A DNA stretch of 64,000 bases, taken from Halichoerus grypus (taxonomy: Eukaryota; Chordata; Mammalia; Carnivora; Phocidae). Below the pieces are notes generated by a model. That model was not told the DNA's origin and searched no databases. It worked only from the letters and a program-made list of their open reading frames with translations. This document shows positions 33,040-44,465 of the stretch, piece after piece. Location: contig NC_135716.1 of NCBI RefSeq assembly GCF_964656455.1, positions 110,392,389 to 110,456,388 on the forward strand, given 5' to 3'. The translations under genes and the position numbers were made by a program. Each line of letters begins with the position of its first letter. Position 1 is the first letter of the stretch.

Positions 33040-33182
33040 GATTAATAGTACTGTTATCCCTCTTTTACAGGTGAGGAAATGGGGGCCCAGGTAAAAAGCT
33101 TGCTCATATCATAGCTAGGAAGTGTCAGAATTGGGATTCAAACCCAGGTAATTTGGCTCTGGAGCCACATAACTAACAGTAG
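33040..33182 (+). mobile_element. MIR SINE 3' half
   Basis: TGTTATCCCTCTTTTACAGG, TGAGGAAATGGGGGCCCAGG, CAGAATTGGGATTCAAACCC, GGCTCTGGAGCC in MIR order. Confidence 0.85.
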
Positions 33183-33481
33183 ACCGTGAGCCCAGGTACA
33201 CAGCCTCACGAGTCAAGACCTCCTGAGTTACCATCGGGTCACAGCAGGGATTCCTACGATCAGGATGGTGTTGGTTTAACAAGATGTGAAGGGACCAGGA
33301 AAACAGATGTGGGACAATCTGGAAGGTATTGCCCTCCTAGGCTCAGGACAAACTCGTTTTATTACTTTCACTTCTTTTCCGTTTCTTAACGTACTGTTTG
33401 CTCACCTGCCCCTCAAGGCAGTTTCAGGACTTCAGCAAAATACAAGTTACTACCTGTTTGTATAATTATAGCTAGGATAGT

Positions 33482-33800
33482 TTGGGGGGTTTTATTTTGT
33501 TCTGTCTTCATTTTTGTGGCCTTCCCGGCTATTTCGGCCCTCGCTGCGATGGTGGTTTTGACATTGTCGATCGAGAACTCAGCCGGCAACAGCTTAAATG
33601 CTGTATTACCATCAATCTCTTGTTTAAACAGTTTGAGTTTCTTAAAGGATTTTATGAATTACCTATTAAAACAAAACTGGAAATTGCGGCATCATTTCAA
33701 AGTATTGCTTGGGGCATATGGTCACAAGAAAACATAACTCTATTCTCCTGTTCATTCCTGAGAAGAGGTTACACTACGATGATAGAATAAAGTAGGTCAT
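33482..33800. other. non-repetitive, CpG-retaining block; possible conserved element
   Basis: No repeat family recognised. The first 120 bases keep about eight CpGs (GGCTATTTCGGCCCTCGCTG, GTCGATCGAGAACTCAGCCG) and are followed by AT-rich text (CTTAAATGCTGTATTACCAT, CATCTCTTGTTTAAACAG-like). CpG retention outside an island suggests constraint or germline hypomethylation, as in developmental enhancers. An open frame runs through it (33482-33790) but it has no domain and no splice frame. Regulatory role is inference. Confidence 0.3.
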
Positions 33801-33822
33801 GGTGGGCTTCCACGGCAGCACA

Positions 33823-33824
<2 letters not shown>

Positions 33825-33866
<42 letters not shown>
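33825..33866. repeat. (TG)21 microsatellite
   Basis: Uninterrupted TG repeat of 42 bases, likely polymorphic. Confidence 0.97.
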
Positions 33867-33868
<2 letters not shown>

Positions 33869-35695
33869 TAGTATCAGCCAGGTGTGGTCCTAGGCTCTGG
33901 GTGTAAAGTGATGAACAAGACAGCGTAGTCCTTCCCCTCATGGAATTTTCTAGTGTACTTTCCCAAATAGCATTCAGCCCTTTGCAGAGCAGGATGACCT
34001 AATCATTCACCCACTTGTTCTTTGAGAAGTAATGATGCATTTGTGAATGCTCCATTCACATTCTTCCCCAGCATCCTTTGCGTATGGAGCGTACACACGA
34101 ATGAGGAGGCAGGGCGGGTGTGAACAGACCAGTATAAACCTGACACAGGCCCTGACCATGGGTGCTTAATCTGCACTCTGTCCCAACCCGTCCCTGTCCA
34201 ATTGCAGACAAGCATGTTTGCTCCCTAGTCAGCCACGGCAAAATTACATTGTAAAGTGACTCCTTATTCATGTTTCTGGCCCAAACATGTTCCCTATGCA
34301 TCTATTTGCATATAGGGCATATTTACACAAATGGTCCATGGCCCTTGCCATGCTTGGTTTTGTTTTTCCTGAGAAGCAGGCTGTGAGGCAGATGGGTCAG
34401 CCGATGGTACCTCTCCTGTGCGTGAGAGGCGATTTTCCGTCGCCGAGGGGGAGCTGGGCAGGCTGGGCTTCACTCCCGCTGGGCCTGCCTCCCTGCCCGC
34501 CATTGTCTTCTGGCCTGACCTCCCATAGCCTAATCTGGGCACCAGCTGTTCACCTGTAAGTCAGCCCAGACGGAGCACTAGGCTGTGTAACACTCCTTCC
34601 CCTGAGCAGGCTCAGCACTCCACTCATTGACTTACTGGTTCTCAAGAATCCTAAGACCCCCCCAAACATGAAGAGCCCGCAGATGTTCCAGAGAATAGCT
34701 CAAGTTTACCACTGCAGATGCCTCTGCTCCGGAGAGTAAATTTAAGAAAAGAAACAACTAATTGATTCCATGCTGAGAAATCTTTCTCTCCTCTCTCTCT
34801 TTCTTGATCTACTTATTTCTCATAATTCTCCTTCTCTGAGCTTCTCCTTGGGGCTTACAAAATCAATCTCTCTGGTGTCCTGGGAGAAGACTCAATAAAA
34901 ATAAAGCCCTAATGAGGAGGCTCTGGGCCACGTGGGAGGTACTAAGTGTGGCTCTGCTTCACGTGGGACGTGGGAAGCCTGCCTCAGAAAGCACAGGGAT
35001 CTCAATTGTGAGGTAATTGCTGCTCTGCTTGTCTCCATCACCCCATAATCTATCGGCTCTGTGGGGCTGGTGTGCAAAGCCTGGCGTATAGTTGGTGCTC
35101 AATAAACATTTATTCAAAGTAGGAAAGAAGACAGGCAGTCAGCAAGCAATGTGTGTGGGGTTACCTAAGCTTCCCAGAAGGACCCAAAGAAAGTATGGAG
35201 AGAGACCTAAGGTCTGGGTAAGAACACAGTTTGCACAATCCCCCAGGGTTAGCGCAGGTGAAAGCCTGGAGTCTATGGTGCTGCGAGCACAGGTTCGCTG
35301 GATTTGCTGGGGTGGGAGGGCGCCCGCTCCAGCGGCCACGGAAGGGGAGCGCTCACAGCCCCCCCCAACCCAGGCTAGGAGCAGCAATGTGGCATCAGCC
35401 TGTGGATGTGCGAGTGAGGGCTGGTGCACAGACCAACGAGGACCCCCAGACGGGCCCACGGCACAGAAACACCGAAGCCCAGGCCTCCCCGAGTTCCTTC
35501 ACAACACGATTTGTGGGAACCTGTTGTTCATGGAAGCCTCAGGTAAGGAGGCAGCTCTGCCTTGGCAGCCGCAGACGAGAGCCTTTGGGGGCTTGCAGGT
35601 AGTGGGTGTGAGTCTGCAAAGCGCCTTGGGCACTCAAGGACCTCCTGGCTGGGCCTGCGGGGGAGTCCTAGCAGCTTGTCTAGACGTTAGCACAT
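33867..35695. other. intronic DNA, nothing recognised
   Basis: Unique sequence with CT-rich (34780-34860) and G/C-rich patches. The end of an old L2/MIR-class element lies near 35080-35115 (GTTGGTGCTCAATAAACATT). No exon or RNA gene recognised. Confidence 0.4.
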
Positions 35696-35699
35696 GACC

Positions 35700-35880
35700 A
35701 CGTTGAAGGACATTTTCACGCTCAACCCCCCTGTAAGTGAAGCAGGGCAGGGACCGTCACCCTCTTTTTACAGATGAGGAAAACGCGGTTCAGTGAGGCT
35801 GAAGAACTTTCCCAAGCTCTCGCAACCCATGCAGTGTCAGCGTCTGTATTTCAGGACTCGGGGGCCCTTGTCAATCCCAC
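35700..35880 (+). mobile_element. MIR SINE fragment
   Basis: CACCCTCTTTTTACAGATGA, GGAAAACGCGGTTCAGTGAG, CTTTCCCAAGCTCTCGCAAC: diverged sense MIR. Confidence 0.75.
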
Positions 35881-35991
35881 CTGCAGAAGCACAGGCTGCA
35901 CTGTTGGCCATGGCCAGCAGAGGGCAGCCTTCACAAAGAAGCTGTGTCTTGCCTTCCAGAGCTCAAAGCGAGCATTACTGCTCCTGGGATC

Positions 35992-35992
<1 letters not shown>

Positions 35993-36023
<31 letters not shown>
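35993..36023. repeat. poly-C run (31 C)
   Basis: Thirty-one uninterrupted C followed by GGGAGC. Rare in mammalian DNA; i-motif or G-quadruplex capable. Its true length is doubtful because sequencing and assembly often misread such runs. Confidence 0.9.
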
Positions 36024-36025
<2 letters not shown>

Positions 36026-36182
36026 GAGCTACACTGAGAAGGCAACAACATCATCTCCTGTGATTTTCCTGCCAAAAAAAACGAGCTCACTTAAATCGAA
36101 TCCTGAAATACCAGATAAACCTAAATTCAGGAACAGTCTTAACTGAGTAACTGGCTAGTGCCTTCAAAAATGTCCAGGCCAA

Positions 36183-36322
36183 GGGGTCCCTGGGTGGCTC
36201 GGTGGGTTTAAACGTCCGACTCTTAGTCTCAGCTCAGGTCTTGATCTCAGGGTTGTGAATTCAAGCCCTGCGTTGGGCCCCATGCTGGGAGTGGAGCCTA
36301 CTTAAAAAATAAAATAAATAAA
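36183..36322 (+). mobile_element. Can-SINE, short
   Basis: Sense head GTCCCTGGGTGGCTCGGTGG, CAGGTCTTGATCTCAGGGTT, short body, AAATAAAATAAATAAAATG tail. Flanks AAATGTCCAGGCCAA/AAATGTCGAGGTCAA are the target duplication. Confidence 0.92.
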
Positions 36323-36660
36323 ATGTCGAGGTCAAAAAACTCAGAATGGCAGAGGAACCGTTCCAAATTAAAAAAGACTAAATGGATATGACAACCACGT
36401 GTAATGCATGACGGATCTTTGATGGGTTTCTGGGCTGGGGACGAAAAGTAATAGATGTAAAGGACATTTTTGGGGACAGCTGATGAAATTTGAATTTGGA
36501 CTGTGTTTTAGATAATAGTATTCTATCAACGTTAAATTTCCTGAAGTTGACAACTGTACTGTTTATATGAGAGAATGTTCTTATTCTAGGAAATATTTAG
36601 GGGTGAAGGAACACAGTGTCTCTAACTTGCTTTTAAACAGTTAAGAAAAAACAGAAAGAG

Positions 36661-36903
36661 GGGTGCCTGGGTGGCTCAGTCGGTAGAGCGTCAGACTTTT
36701 GGTTTCACCTCATGTCGTGATCCCAGGGTCTTGATCTCAGGGTCGTGAGATCGAGCCCCTTGTTGGGCTCAGTGCTGGGCATGGAATCTGCTTATCTCTC
36801 TCCCTCCCCCCTCTGTCCCTCTCCCTCCCCCCTCTGTCCCTCTCCCCCCTGCTTGTGCGTGCTCTCTCTCTCTCTCAAATAAATAAATAAAATCTTCAAA
36901 AAA
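36661..36903 (+). mobile_element. Can-SINE with duplicated CT-rich body
   Basis: Sense SINEC, GGGTGCCTGGGTGGCTCAGT head. The CT body has a tandem duplication of about 25 bases (CTCTCCCTCCCCCCTCTGTC twice, 36803-36850), and the CATGTCGTGATCCCAGGGTC box is followed by a repeated TCTTGATCTCAGGGTC. Confidence 0.93.
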
Positions 36904-38934
36904 ATAGTGAAAGAGCAAAATGTAACTGGTGGATGAATCTGGGTAAAGGGTACATGGTATTTCCTTATACTGTATTTGTCATTTTTCTGTAACTTTGAAA
37001 TTATATCCAAATAAAAAGTTCCCACAAAAGGGGAGAGGGCAATCCTAGTTCTCCGGAGGTTGGGCCATGTGGTAGCCACGCCTGATTCCAGGCAGAGAGA
37101 GGTCTCTCCTCAGGGAAAGCGGCTTCAGCCTCTTTGGAGTCCCTGTCTTTTGCCCCGGGCCGGCCACAGTGGTTGCACACAAAGCTGACCTGATAACAGA
37201 ATGGCCTGAGGGAAAAGATGGTCTTTGCTGCAAATGTCCTGAGGAGAGTGAATGTAATTCAGGCCTGTATGGGGAGGAGAACAGAGCACCTAGCTGAATG
37301 CAGAATGGAGCTCAGGGCTGCACCTGTCAGTAGGGAGCATTCCCGGGCCTGTGAAAGACAGAAGAGGCACGTGACTGGGGGCAGGCGGAACCATCACCTG
37401 TGGCCTTGTTGGGCAATCCTTCTAGAAGGTAAGACTTCTAGAATCTGAATGAGCAGGGAAAACATTAACAGTAAACAGATACTATAAGGAGCAGCCAGGA
37501 TAAAGGATGTCGAGTAGGAAAAAACCCCTGGGAAGGGTGTAGACCAATGTGTGTTAGAATCACAGGAGGAGGGGTCCCTCTCCCACCCACCCCAGCATTC
37601 TGATTCACTTAGGCCTGGGATGGGGGGGTCGGGAATTCGCGGCAGGTGCCGCCAGTGTGAACCACACCCTGGGTTGCAAGGCTGTTGCCGATGATTGTGT
37701 CCAGCCCACCTTAGCGTAGGCACCTGTGAGGCTCCTGTGACGTACCTGTGAGAGCCACAACTCAAGTGCTCTAACAGGTCCAGGGGCAGCCGGGGTTACC
37801 TCTGGCTGGACCATGGGGATGAAGGACAGACCGCATCATGGATGAAATGACACTGAAACTGGGTTTCAGAGAAGATGGGGTGAAGGAGGGCCCTCTAGGG
37901 AGAGGGAACGCACACGAGCCAAGACCAGTCCAGTCCACGTTCATGATTTGCGTTCCCTGGGAAATAATGGCCTCAAAGATAGGTGGGGGGTCTGAGCACC
38001 GGGTCAAGAGTTTGAACTCTTGGGAGCCAGTTGGAGCCTCTGATGGGAGATGTGACCGAGGCAGAGCTTTCAGAAGATTGACCAGGCAGAGATAGGGAGG
38101 GTGGACTGGGAGAAGGGGAGGCTGGAGGGAGGGAAACCAGATAGGGGTCCCAGCAGCAGGCTCCACTGGAGATAAGGACCTGAGGTAGAGACATGGCAGG
38201 GAGTGTGGAAAACAAGGACATTTAAGCATTATAGCTAAAGGGGTGGTGGGGTGGGGGGATGTTGAGCAAGACAAAGAATCCCTTTGTTCTCTTAGGCATT
38301 TGGCCTGGAGTTACGACCGAAATTGATAGGAAGCATTCATGTTTGCAAAGATATTTTTAAAAATCCATTAAAGGATGTTTAGACCTGAAAATTAAGTGTG
38401 AGTTTTCACATGAACATCTTCAATAGTCTTGCAGGCAGGAAGTGGGCAGATGGAGACAGTGATGTGCTAGTAAATATTTAACAACTGACAGGGAGTGCGG
38501 GAGAACCCTGATTGGTAGCATTTGTCAGTTACCATGCTGTAAAATCCTCCCACAATGGCTAATTTCAAGCAACCAACATGATGTCAGCTAGCTTGTGAAA
38601 TTCCAAAAACTAGAGTAATTGGCTCTTGGTAGCCAGGATGAGCTTACCCTAGCACACTCCTGAATGGAGACCAAATGCCAGGAAATGGATGGAGCCACTA
38701 AGGCAACAAGTGGGTAAAGTCACTTCTTGCTGTTGTTCCGAGGACCTAGAGAAGCCCACAGGCCTGGTGGCTTTGAGCAGCAAGCGCTGAGCATCACATA
38801 AACTGCAGGTCTTCCCAAAGAATGGCAAATAGGAGAGGTGGGATCTCTTCCCAGGCTCCCAATGCCAACGGGATCATTTCACACGAGAGAGGAGGAGCAT
38901 AAAGGAAAGTGTCTTACGCTAAGAGGCTTGCTAC
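36904..38934. other. intronic DNA, nothing recognised
   Basis: Unique sequence. The stretch 38330-38620 is AT-rich, lacks repeat signatures I know, and reads like an old or conserved block, but I cannot support a call. Confidence 0.35.
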
Positions 38935-39045
38935 TTAATATCCATGTGCTTATCTGCCTCGAGCCTCGGTCCCTTGCCTTTAAAATGAGGACAGTACCTG
39001 TGCTAATAATGTCCCCAGCAGGATGCATAACCCAGTAGCATTCAA
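38935..39045 (-). mobile_element. MIR SINE fragment
   Basis: CCTCGAGCCTCGGTCCCTTG, CCTTTAAAATGAGGACAGTA, CCTGTGCTAATAATGTCCCC: reverse MIR. Confidence 0.65.
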
Positions 39046-39222
39046 CACTTGTCAGAACTTCATCCCCACCCCGCAACAAAGAGATTCCAAATATCCCCCC
39101 TTCCTACCTCAAGTTTACGCTGGCCCAGACCCCGTGTCTGCCCAGCGTGATCCATCCTTCCATCTGAGGAGTATCCCAGGCACACGGGAGTGGATCCTGG
39201 GAGCCATGTTTACCAGTCAGCC

Positions 39223-39241
39223 AGAGAGAGAGAGAGAGAGA
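39223..39241. repeat. (AG)n tract
   Basis: Nineteen-base AG repeat inside a purine-rich stretch. Confidence 0.9.
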
Positions 39242-39434
39242 ATGGCAGAGGGAGAGAAGCTGCCTGTAGGCATTCTCCACCTTGCTCTGATCCCTCCTGA
39301 GCTGCACTTCATGGCCTTGGATTCTAGTATTTTTCTGTTAATTTTTTTTCCTTTGGCTTAAAATTGAGATTCTGTTACTTGTAGCCCAAAGAACCTGAGA
39401 CACCTTAATTATCTTCCTTTTGAAATTCTTCTGT

Positions 39435-39545
39435 AGACAAAAGACTGGGAATCAGATCTAGGATTTGACCTTGGACAGCTGACTGAGCCTCTGGGGGTCT
39501 TTATTTCTTGTCTATAAAATGGACAGATGAATGAGATGCATGTAA
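39435..39545 (-). mobile_element. MIR SINE fragment
   Basis: GACTGGGAATCAGATCTAGG, CTTGGACAGCTGACTGAGCC, TTGTCTATAAAATGGACAG: reverse MIR. Confidence 0.7.
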
Positions 39546-40150
39546 GTGAATTTCAGCTCCGCTGTACAGTTCTATGCCATGTATCTTTATCCTAATATGG
39601 AGTATGTTTCAGCAAAATGCCCACCCTGTTTCATTAGCCACAAATGAGTTTGTTTTGAAGACCAGAGACCTTCATACTTGTACTGAGCTGAGTAACTCCT
39701 TGACCAGTCCTATCTGGGCCCAAGACACGGGTGAGAGCCCAGCGAGCTCAGCCCAAGTGGTTGTAGCGGATCCTGGAACCTGTGGAGGAAGGTGGAGGGC
39801 TGCCGGCTGCTGGCCCTGACGTGGAGAAGGCTGATGCCGTAGGCAGGCGAGATTCGTATAAATATGTTTAAAGCCATGCAGGAATACTAGGGTTCCTGAC
39901 CCTGACATCAGATCAGGCTGATCTGGGCCAGTCGCCTGCATCTGAGAGGGGGAGGGGACTGGGGAGAGATGGGCCCTTCAGATCAGGCATCACCTCCTGG
40001 GATAGCTCCCCCGCACCTGAGATAGTTTGCCTGTGCCCCCCCAAGGAGAAACTTATGGGATCATCTTTAAAAGTTATTTTTTTATTATAAGAGTAAAAAA
40101 CGAATTGTTATGGAAGATATATTCATTTATAAGTTTTAAAGAAGAAAATG
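39546..40150. other. intronic DNA, nothing recognised
   Basis: Unique sequence; no exon or repeat call supported. Confidence 0.4.
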
Positions 40151-40343
40151 GGGGCACCTGGGTGGCTCAGTCAGTTACACAGTCGACTCTTAATTTTGGC
40201 TCAGGTCATGATCACAGGGTCCTGGGATCCAGCTCCATGCTCAGCAGGGAGTCTGCTTGAGTTTCTCAACCTCTCCATCTGCCCCTTCCCCTGCTCATAC
40301 GCATGCACTCACTCTAAATAAATAAATACAATCTTAAAAAAAA
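40151..40343 (+). mobile_element. Can-SINE with 9-bp target duplication
   Basis: Sense SINEC: GGGCACCTGGGTGGCTCAGT, CAGGTCATGATCACAGGGTC, TAAATAAATAAATACAATCT. AAGAAAATG flanks it at 40142-40150 and 40344-40352. Confidence 0.95.
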
Positions 40344-40352
40344 AAGAAAATG

Positions 40353-41930
40353 AAACAATTTATTGTCCAAAGACCCAGCGATGACTTTAGCACCAATTTG
40401 CTTTATATCTCTCTAACTTTGCATGCCACCATTATGTTCCACACAGTCTTATAAACTGCTTATCTGAGAAATTCCTCATTCAATATTTTAATTAGGAATG
40501 TATGCAAATGATTTAAGTTCAAACAATACCAAAGACCTTATAGTGAAAACCGAGAGTCACCTGTCCCACCCCTCCCCACCCATAGTCCTGCTCCCCTGGG
40601 ACACATTTTAACTATTCCTGTTCAGAATTCATTTGGTGGTTACCTCCACATTTCTAAATAAGATGCTCTTTATTATTTAGCAACCTCAGTGCTTTCTATT
40701 GACCTCCTACTGTAATAGGTGAGGATCAGCTCACTGCTATCCACTCCTACCTCCTCCCCCCACCCTTCTAAGTATAGGGAGGTCCCCATTACCAGAGCTT
40801 CCCTGTCCCTGCAACTTCAAAGAAAACAATTAACCCCCATTTCCTGTTTAGTCAACTATAGATAGTATCTCTTTACTCTCTGCTTTGCAAGGTAAGGACA
40901 GGGCACTCCCTCCTACCTTTCCTTCCACCTCCCAACCTCGGTCAGCCTGTTCTATGCTTTTACATTTTATTCAGAAATTATTATTGCTGTTTATGTTTGT
41001 CTAAGGTTGATTCTAAGAGTTGAAAACCAGAAAATCATGTTTATTCCATGTTAGCTATGGAAATACAGTTCACAGCAGATCAAAGTAGTAACTAGGTTTA
41101 CATTTCTTTATGGGGCCAGTGTGCCATCCTCAGAAAAGAATGTTTCTGGAACAAATTTATTTATTTATTTATTTATTTTTACATTCCACCAATTTTCTTC
41201 ATCTGATCCTCACATCGTGTTTTCCAGGCCTTCAATCATGCAATTTTTCTATTGATTCTATCTCTCTCCTTTCCACCTCCTCTCCAAAAACAAGGCAAAA
41301 CAAAAAACAAAGCTGGAACCCTCTCCCCGCAGCTCTCTGTTGTTGTGGATCTTCCTGCTCTTGTTTCTCTTGGTCTGTAGGTGGTTCCCTTCGAGGCTCT
41401 CAGTGAGTAGGGTCACCCTTCCCAGGACCCCCAGAGCCGCCTCCTAGAATACTTTCATACCGCAAATGCCTTTACTCTGCTTTCCCTTGCTTCATGAATT
41501 AGCTATGTATACGATTGAGTTCGACATCAAATCCCTCAGAGTAGACTTGTTTTTTTTTCCTGTCTGGAATCTTCTAGTATCCACTCCTTATTCCTGGTGT
41601 TCTCACAGTTTCTGGTGATTATGAGCATGGGTGGATGGTTTTCCATTTCTCTGTGCTGGACATTCACTGGGCCCGGGGAACCAAAGACATGCCCTTCATC
41701 ATTTTAGAAAATTATTTATTTTTATATTTACTATTATTTTTTTTCTCTTTGTGGAATTCCTGTTTAGATCTCAAACCTCTAGATCACCCCCTTCTGTCCT
41801 TTGTCTTTTCTGCCATATTTTGCATTTGTTTTAAAATCTTAAAATCTATACTTGGGAGATTTCTCCAGCTTCATCATCTAACCCTATTATTGTTAGTAGT
41901 GGCATTTTTGTCAAACATATTTTGAATTTT
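40353..41930. other. intronic DNA with old LINE-like text
   Basis: About 40475-40690 (TATGCAAATGATTTAAGTTC, GAATTCATTTGGTGGTTACC) resembles the old antisense LINE seen at 50.5 kb. A (TTTA)n tract lies at 41155-41180. The pyrimidine-rich text from about 41200, which resumes after the SINE, reads like an ancient repeat I could not name. Confidence 0.45.
41155..41180. repeat. (TTTA)n microsatellite
   Basis: Six TTTA units passing into a T run. Confidence 0.9.
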
Positions 41931-42048
41931 TTTTAAAGTAGACTCCGTGTGGCGCCCAACATAGGACTTGAACTCACAGCCCTGAGATCAACACCCAAGT
42001 TGAGACCAAGAGTTGGATGCTTAACTGACTGAGCCACCCAGTTGCCCC
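41931..42048 (-). mobile_element. Can-SINE, short, with 18-bp target duplication
   Basis: Antisense short SINEC (TTTTTAAAGTAGACTCC start, head ending GAGCCACCCAGTTGCCCC). The exact repeat AAACATATTTTGAATTTT flanks it at 41913-41930 and 42049-42066. Confidence 0.93.
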
Positions 42049-42066
42049 AAACATATTTTGAATTTT

Positions 42067-43039
42067 AAAGAACTCTTTGTTCTTGGATTGTTTCTTTTTC
42101 ATAGCACCTTTATTGTTTTACCACTGTGATATTTTCCCAGTTGTCTCTGAGGTTTTCAGACGTTTGTGTTTAATCCTCTCCTGTTCCATGAATTATCTCT
42201 CTTTCCTCTAGAATCATGTTGGTCTGTTGGTTTATTTTTTTCCTAATTTTTTCTATTGTCGGCTTTCCTCGCATTTCTGTTTACTGTTGGGTTTTCATTC
42301 CTATTTAAGACTGAGGCAGTGGGGAGGCTGATGAGAAGCTTGGAGAGCCGAGGCAGACTTGGTCCACTCCCAGGCTTCTCTCTGGGAAAGTTGGCAGGAA
42401 GACAGGTGGTTGCCATTCCTGTTCTTGTTCGGGGTTCCTGAAGGCAGGAATGCAGAAGGACTCTGGACTCTGCACTCTGGACTTCCCAACTCCCCGTTGG
42501 CTGCCCTCGTTCTCCCCAGGCATCCTGTACAATTCGTTCAGAAAGGAGCCCTTCAATGTTTGACCTAGAGAAATGGAAATTAGCGACATCCGTGGTTTTC
42601 GGCCCCATCTTCCATGTCTGCTTTCTGGAATCCTTTTCATTTGCAGGCTGAGGTACCTCTCAGTGTCCGTGGACAGAGCAAGCCCTCATTGGGTGCCGTC
42701 CAGCCCCCCTGCTGTATTAGTCCATATTCACCCGACCCTTTCTGCATCCAAGAAATTGTTGAAATCTCTGTTGATGGCCCTGCTCTGTTTTCTTCTTTAT
42801 TGTGGGTCTATGCCATCTTAGCCCACGTATTGTTATTTTAATGGTAGAGTCTCAGAAGGTAAAGATGTATGCTAAGTCTTTCACCTGAACTGGAAGGCTC
42901 AAATATCCCTTTAAATTGCCATGTGGTACTCCATAACATGGTTGTACGTTAGACCGGAGCAAATGCATAGACAATGTTGTAATATAGATCCAGGCAGCTA
43001 AATCTTTATGTACATCCATGATTATTTACTTAGAATAGG
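42067..43039. other. intronic DNA, nothing firm recognised
   Basis: 42067-42320 continues the unnamed old repeat-like text (GAACTCTTTGTTCTTGGATT, CGGCTTTCCTCGCATTTCTG). The rest looks unique. Confidence 0.35.
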
Positions 43040-43290
43040 TTGTGAGAAGAATTGCTGCATCAAAACACAAGCACCTATTTAAAAACAATAATAAAGTTAA
43101 ATATACATTTACCTTAGAGTCTAGTAATGCCATGCTGAGGTATTCACTCAAGAAAAATGAGAACATTGCCATGCAAAGACTTATCCACAAATGTTCATCA
43201 CAACTTGGTGCCGTACAAAAGGGCTCAAAACTAGAAACAACCCAGAGGTCCAACTGATGGATGGATAAACAAATTACTATGTATTTCTAC
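43040..43290 (+). mobile_element. old L1 fragment
   Basis: Sense L1 3' ORF2 text: TTATCCACAAATGTTCATCA, CTAGAAACAACCCAGAGGTC, GATGGATGGATAAACAAATT. It stops at the inverted repeat that starts at 43297 and is not resumed beyond it. Confidence 0.75.
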
Positions 43291-43296
43291 ATATGT

Positions 43297-43459
43297 AGAC
43301 ATGTTCTTGGGCTTTATTTCTTAGAAAAACGCTCACGGCTTACCATTTCAGCAGCCCAGGGCTCTGTAGTCACACCTGCTTCTTCCCTTGACAGCCCTGG
43401 GCTGCTTAAATGGTAAGCCGTGAGCGTTTTTCTAAGAAATAAAACCCAAGAACATGTCT
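43297..43459. repeat. 163-bp near-perfect inverted repeat (hairpin), unknown type
   Basis: Left arm 43297-43363, right arm 43393-43459, 67 bases each. Only two positions fail to pair (43312/43444 and 43349/43407). The loop is 29 bases (43364-43392). Arm text includes TTCTTAGAAAAACGCTCACG and GCAGCCCAGGGCT. AATAAA occurs on both strands because of the symmetry. It matches no MITE, SINE or microRNA hairpin that I know, and I see no target duplication at its ends. It abuts the end of an L1 fragment. It could be a new palindromic element, a local inverted duplication, or a fold-back assembly artefact. Confidence 0.9.
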
Positions 43460-43905
43460 GAAAGGGTTACGTGGGAGATGGGTGGATGTAAATTGGTACA
43501 AAATCATCCTCTGGAGAGTGGTTGGAAAAATGTAGCTTCCCAGACCCCGTCTAAGAAAGTTGGACATAGAGGGTAGTATGAGAATGTATTCTGAGGAACA
43601 CACTTACCTAGATGAGAAGTGAAAATGGTCTTTAAACCTGACAAGGGTTTGGACTGATGCTATGATAACGGAAGGGTTACAATGCCTTCCTCGGTCTGAT
43701 TGTGGGGCTGAATCGGGGCTCAGCATGTCCATTCCCCCCCACTACTTGTCTCAGTGGGTTCTGTCTCAGCCTTGGAAATCTGGAAGAAAAACACCTTTTC
43801 CTTTTGACCTATAAAACTTTGCTTCTGTGCTTTAGGAGGTCCCGAATTGGCCTTGGATCTCTTTCTTTACTCTTCTAGGAGTGTCTCTGGCTAATAGTTT
43901 ATTTT
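43460..43905. other. intronic DNA, nothing recognised
   Basis: Unique-looking sequence between the inverted repeat and an LTR; no call supported. Confidence 0.4.
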
Positions 43906-43909
43906 TTGA

Positions 43910-44465
43910 ACTTGATCCAGTTATCTACTGCTGTGTAAAAAAACACGCAAATCTTAATGACTTAAAACAACAGCATGAATTTATTTTGCTAAGAATCTGC
44001 CATTTGGGCATGTCTGAGCAGGGTTGGCACGTCTCTGTTCTACATGGTTTCAGCTGGGGCTGCTCAAATTAGAGCTGGAGGACCCACTTCAGAGATGGCT
44101 TGCTCACACTGTTGGCGAGCTGGAGCTGGCCTTGCTGTGGAGCCCAGCTGAGTGTGTGGTCTGGGTGCTCTGGTTCCTTTCAACATGGGCCTCTGCAGGC
44201 TGCTTGGGCTCCCTCCTAGCATGGAGGCAGGGTGATGGAGAAAAGCATCTCCAGAGAGTAAGGCAGAAATGCATGGCATTTTTATGACCTAGCTTCAGAA
44301 GTCCCCTAGTATCACTTCTGCCATCCTATTGCTTCAGGAAGTCATGCAGTCCTTCTCAGGTTCAGGAGAGGGGGAGTAGCCCCACTACTTGAAGGAGTGT
44401 CAGGATTGCATAATAAAAATAGCATGTGGGATGGCAGATACTGTTGCGGCTGTCTTTGGAAAATA
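43910..44465 (-). mobile_element. MLT1-type LTR, solo
   Basis: Plus-strand text from the LTR 3' end: CCAGTTATCTACTGCTGTGT, GACTTAAAACAACAGCATGA, then GGAGAAAAGCATCTCCAGAG and TATGACCTAGCTTCAGAAGT. Same family and orientation as the copy at 24.2 kb. The 5' end is worn. Confidence 0.75.

Noticed and set aside
33482..33790. 102-codon ORF as a coding exon
   Set aside because: No splice signals in phase, no domain, and a competing frame over the same bases.
43297..43459. The palindrome as a conventional microRNA gene
   Set aside because: The stem is far longer and more perfect than a pre-miRNA (about 67 pairs), with no recognised family.
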